Source of the DNA: Deltaproteobacteria bacterium
GTDB lineage: Bacteria; Desulfobacterota; Syntrophia; Syntrophales; UBA2210
Assembly: GCA_019314085.1 (NCBI GenBank)
Contig: JAFCZZ010000044.1
Coordinates: 1-9,085 of the forward strand
Length of the DNA stretch: 9,085 nt
Direction of reading: 5' to 3'
Part shown: piece after piece, positions 7,320-9,085 of the stretch
Layout of the letters: every line of letters begins with the position of its first letter
Numbering within the stretch: the first letter of the stretch is position 1
Translations under genes and position numbers: made by a program
Notes under the pieces: model-generated
Seen by the model: only the letters and a program-made list of their open reading frames with translations
What the model was told of the DNA's origin: nothing
Database searches by the model: none

Positions 7320-7922
7320 CTATCGCTCAACCTCTCCAATCACGAACCATCCATCGTCTGAATCGGAGGCCGTGTCGACCAGGAGATGTACGATGCGCAG
7401 ATCGGGATACCGGCCCTTGAGATCGTCAAGATCCACCGGCTCGAACTTTTCCTTGTTGTTCAGATAGGCCTGCTCTGTCAATGCGTTGGACTCGTAATGC
7501 TCCTTTGTTCTCTTGGAGATTTTATAGAGCGAATGTTCCTCCGGGCACTGGGTCTGCTGTATAATAAATGTCTTCCGGTTCTTGGCGGCCACCCCGGCGG
7601 CCCTTCGTCTGAGAGACTGGGTGATGAATGTGGCATCGAGGATGACCCCTGCGCCCTGCGACGAAAGCTCGTCTGCCAGGGAAAACATCGTGTCATATAC
7701 GAGCGTCCTCTTGTCCATATTGGACGCCACCTTCTCGTCGAAGATATCCTCGCCCTTCAGGACATCGCGGCGGATCAGATCTGTCCGCAGCATCTTGTAC
7801 CCCTTCATCTGTGCTACGACCTCAGTGGTTTCGGTCTTGTTCGTTGCCGGAAGCCCACAGGCAATCAGAATGGCATCGCCTTCGATCTTCTCTTCGACAA
7901 ACTGTTTGAACGGTATCCTCAT
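7320..7922 (-). CDS. P-loop kinase-like protein (AAA_33 / COG0645 type) with degenerate Walker A
   Basis: This 200-residue protein resembles small P-loop kinases of the AAA_33 group, related to zeta toxin and polynucleotide kinase folds. The P-loop region is ACGLPATNKTE (21-31). The expected G-x-x-x-x-G-K-T has Asn28 in place of the second Gly; Lys29 and Thr30 remain. LRTDLIRRDVLKG (45-57) matches the substrate-binding region of such kinases, VILDAT (93-98) the Walker B-like strand, and KISKR (134-138) an arginine-bearing lid. The substrate is unknown. GAGGAG lies 7 nt before the ATG, so the start is well supported. It is the last gene of a minus-strand run, 28 bases after the PHP gene. In other bacteria this kind of domain is often fused behind a COG2187 phosphotransferase-like domain; a fragment of that type lies two genes upstream. 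A real but non-canonical nucleotide-binding protein is likely; catalysis is uncertain. Confidence 0.8.
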   Translation of the reverse strand: MRIPFKQFVEEKIEGDAILIACGLPATNKTETTEVVAQMKGYKMLRTDLIRRDVLKGEDIFDEKVASNMDKRTLVYDTMFSLADELSSQGAGVILDATFITQSLRRRAAGVAAKNRKTFIIQQTQCPEEHSLYKISKRTKEHYESNALTEQAYLNNKEKFEPVDLDDLKGRYPDLRIVHLLVDTASDSDDGWFVIGEVER

Positions 7923-7929
7923 AAAGTGG

Positions 7930-7935
7930 CTCCTC
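7930..7935 (-). promoter_or_regulatory. Ribosome binding site of the kinase gene
   Basis: GAGGAG on the minus strand lies 7 bases before the ATG at 7922-7920, inside the 28-base gap after the PHP gene. It is the clearest Shine-Dalgarno sequence in the window. The kinase therefore does not depend on translational coupling. Confidence 0.7.
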
Positions 7936-7950
7936 TATAGATGATCGATT

Positions 7951-8844
7951 TCACCTTTTCGATACGTGGGCCTGCAGGTCAAATTGTCCTGCCACGTAAT
8001 CGGGAATCTCGATCGTCCCCATCATCACGGGCTGCTGGTGGCAGTCGGATCCTCCCGTTACTATCAGCCCCTCTTCGCGGGCAAACGCACGGTACGCCTC
8101 GATGGTGCTTTCGCTGTGTCTCGAATGCCAGCATTCGACGCCGTCTATGTGCTCCAGCATGGTTTCACGAATGATGGTATGCTGCTGGGCCACAGACGGG
8201 GTAAGCGACACGAGAGAGGACCCATTGGGGTCATTGGGATGGGCGATCACCAACCGTCCACCGGCGCCCCGTATCAGTTCGGAGGCCTCTTCCAGGCCCA
8301 GCGACATTTTCGGCATATCACACTTCACAAGATATTTGGAGAATGCCTCCCGTTTGTCCCGAACGATACCCTGCGCTATCAAATAGTTGGCAATGTGCGG
8401 CCGGCCAAACGCCCCGTCAACGCTTGCCTGTATCTCTTCCATATCCTGATCCGTAAAGGCCCTCCGGCCCTCTTTCTGAAATTCCCGGTTGATATTCTCC
8501 AGTATCTTCTTCGCCCTTTTCTCTCTGAAATTCCGCATCTCAAGAAGCTTGCTCGTAAGAGATTCATTATGGATATCATACTCATAGCCCAGCAAATGAA
8601 GTTCCACACTCTTGCCATCCTTGAATACCGGGTGAGCAAAGGCTACACTGAGTTCAACACCGGGAATGTATGCTATTCCATACCGGTCGGCAAGGGCTAT
8701 CGCCTTATCCTGGCAGTGGATTGCGTCGTGATCGGCGATCGACATGACATCAATCTCTCTCCGGGAGGCCTCGGCGAATATCTCCTCAAGCGTCCACCTC
8801 CCGTCCGATCCGTCCTTTGAGTGAATATGGAGATCAATCTTCAT
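7951..8844 (-). CDS. PHP-domain phosphoesterase (RNase AM/YciV-like)
   Basis: This 297-residue protein has a near-complete set of PHP metal-binding motifs: DLHIHS (4-9; H6, H8), ADHDAIH (37-43; D38, H39, D40), GVELS (62-66; E64), H83 in ELHLLGY, IAHP (200-203; H202) and GGSDCH (264-269; D267, H269). An insert at about 94-170 holds GRPHIANYL (147-155), as in the YciV/TrpH group. Known members hydrolyse 3',5'-nucleoside bisphosphates or trim RNA 5' ends with Mn2+; the exact substrate here is inference. It is cytoplasmic, with no signal peptide. ATG 8844 overlaps the end of the upstream APH-like gene by 11 bases (ATGAAGATTGA) and has no strong Shine-Dalgarno, which suggests translational coupling. 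The kinase gene follows 28 bases later. The link with a phosphotransferase-like protein and a kinase suggests a shared phosphorylated substrate, but nothing in the sequence identifies it. Confidence 0.9.
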   Translation of the reverse strand: MKIDLHIHSKDGSDGRWTLEEIFAEASRREIDVMSIADHDAIHCQDKAIALADRYGIAYIPGVELSVAFAHPVFKDGKSVELHLLGYEYDIHNESLTSKLLEMRNFREKRAKKILENINREFQKEGRRAFTDQDMEEIQASVDGAFGRPHIANYLIAQGIVRDKREAFSKYLVKCDMPKMSLGLEEASELIRGAGGRLVIAHPNDPNGSSLVSLTPSVAQQHTIIRETMLEHIDGVECWHSRHSESTIEAYRAFAREEGLIVTGGSDCHQQPVMMGTIEIPDYVAGQFDLQAHVSKR

Positions 8845-9085
8845 GGGTTACGTATCCATAGGCAAGATTGTAGTACTGCTGTGCTCTCTGGAAGGCCCCG
8901 TCCCGGGCGACACCATCGAGACCGCCATCATCCAGCATGAACGATGTGACCTTTGCCCTCACCATGGCCCGGTACACCTTGTAGAACTTCAAGACATCGC
9001 GCAGCGACACATCCTCCGATTCGTCTATATAGGCGCCGACAAAGGTATCGCCGAGGCCTGGCCTGCCGTTGAAGTCGAAGTCCAT
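8834..9085 (-). CDS. COG2187-type aminoglycoside phosphotransferase-like protein, C-terminal fragment (5' end outside window)
   Basis: Only the last 83 residues are visible, and the frame is open to the window edge. The Met at 9085 is probably internal: MDFDFNGRPGLGDTFVGAYI resembles the middle of COG2187 proteins, where a similar stretch comes late in an APH-like kinase fold. It continues with a helical segment, LRDVLKFYKVYRAMVRAKV (28-46), also typical of that group, and ends with a Tyr-rich tail. In many relatives the chain runs on into a P-loop kinase domain; here it stops with TGA instead. No catalytic motif falls in the visible part, so activity and substrate cannot be judged, and antibiotic resistance should not be inferred from the family name. 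Its 3' end overlaps the PHP start by 11 bases, placing it first among the three visible genes of the run. The family call is from recalled resemblance. Confidence 0.65.
   Translation of the reverse strand: MDFDFNGRPGLGDTFVGAYIDESEDVSLRDVLKFYKVYRAMVRAKVTSFMLDDGGLDGVARDGAFQRAQQYYNLAYGYVTHED

Noticed and set aside
7217..7420. 67-codon TTG-start frame overlapping the TPR-OmpA stop
   Set aside because: It runs antisense into the kinase gene, has a weak start and no recognisable motif.
7966..8820. 284-residue plus-strand open frame opposite the PHP gene
   Set aside because: The minus-strand frame carries all PHP metal-binding motifs; the plus-strand product resembles nothing known.
8834..9085. 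Aminoglycoside resistance gene reading of the APH-like fragment
   Set aside because: COG2187-type proteins share the fold but are not established resistance enzymes, and the catalytic part is outside the window.

Overview
This 9,085-base window looks like ordinary chromosome from a Gram-negative bacterium. It contains a type IV pilus/type II secretion-type ATPase, an OmpA/Pal-like periplasmic protein with a Sec signal peptide, MutS, RlmN and a multidomain c-di-GMP protein. The style of the ATPase, MutS and HD-GYP proteins, together with moderate GC, suggests a Desulfobacterota/Deltaproteobacteria-type organism (for example a Syntrophales-like lineage). That assignment is inference from recall, not from a search. 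I see no tRNA, rRNA, CRISPR array, transposase or phage gene.

Layout: (1) positions 2-718, plus strand, are the 3' part of a GspE/PilB-family ATPase; about 21 normally conserved residues are missing between its nucleotide-binding core and its zinc motif. (2) 719-890 is an AT-rich convergent gap with an inverted repeat. (3) 891-3512, minus strand, is a complete mutS. (4) 3513-3694 is a divergent intergenic region with a weak sigma70-like promoter and a small palindrome. (5) 3695-7220, plus strand, is a probable three-gene run: a GGDEF-REC-HD-GYP protein, rlmN, and a secreted TPR-OmpA protein. (6) 7221-7319 is a short convergent gap. (7) 9085-7320, minus strand, is a tight three-gene run: the C-terminus of an aminoglycoside-phosphotransferase-like protein (COG2187 type), a PHP-domain phosphoesterase overlapping it by 11 nt, and a separate P-loop kinase of the AAA_33/COG0645 type.

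How the genes fit together: the left and middle parts hold housekeeping functions (mismatch repair, 23S rRNA/tRNA methylation), a probable c-di-GMP phosphodiesterase and a cell-envelope protein. In the HD-GYP protein only the phosphodiesterase domain keeps its catalytic residues; the GGDEF and REC domains have both lost key positions. The right-hand run is the most unusual part. Two domains often fused in one protein (APH-like plus AAA_33 kinase) appear as separate genes with a PHP phosphoesterase gene between them, and the kinase has a degenerate Walker A motif. I see no clear defence system or other wholly new system. The points most worth checking are the gap in the ATPase, the degenerate sensor domains of the HD-GYP protein, and the APH-PHP-kinase operon.
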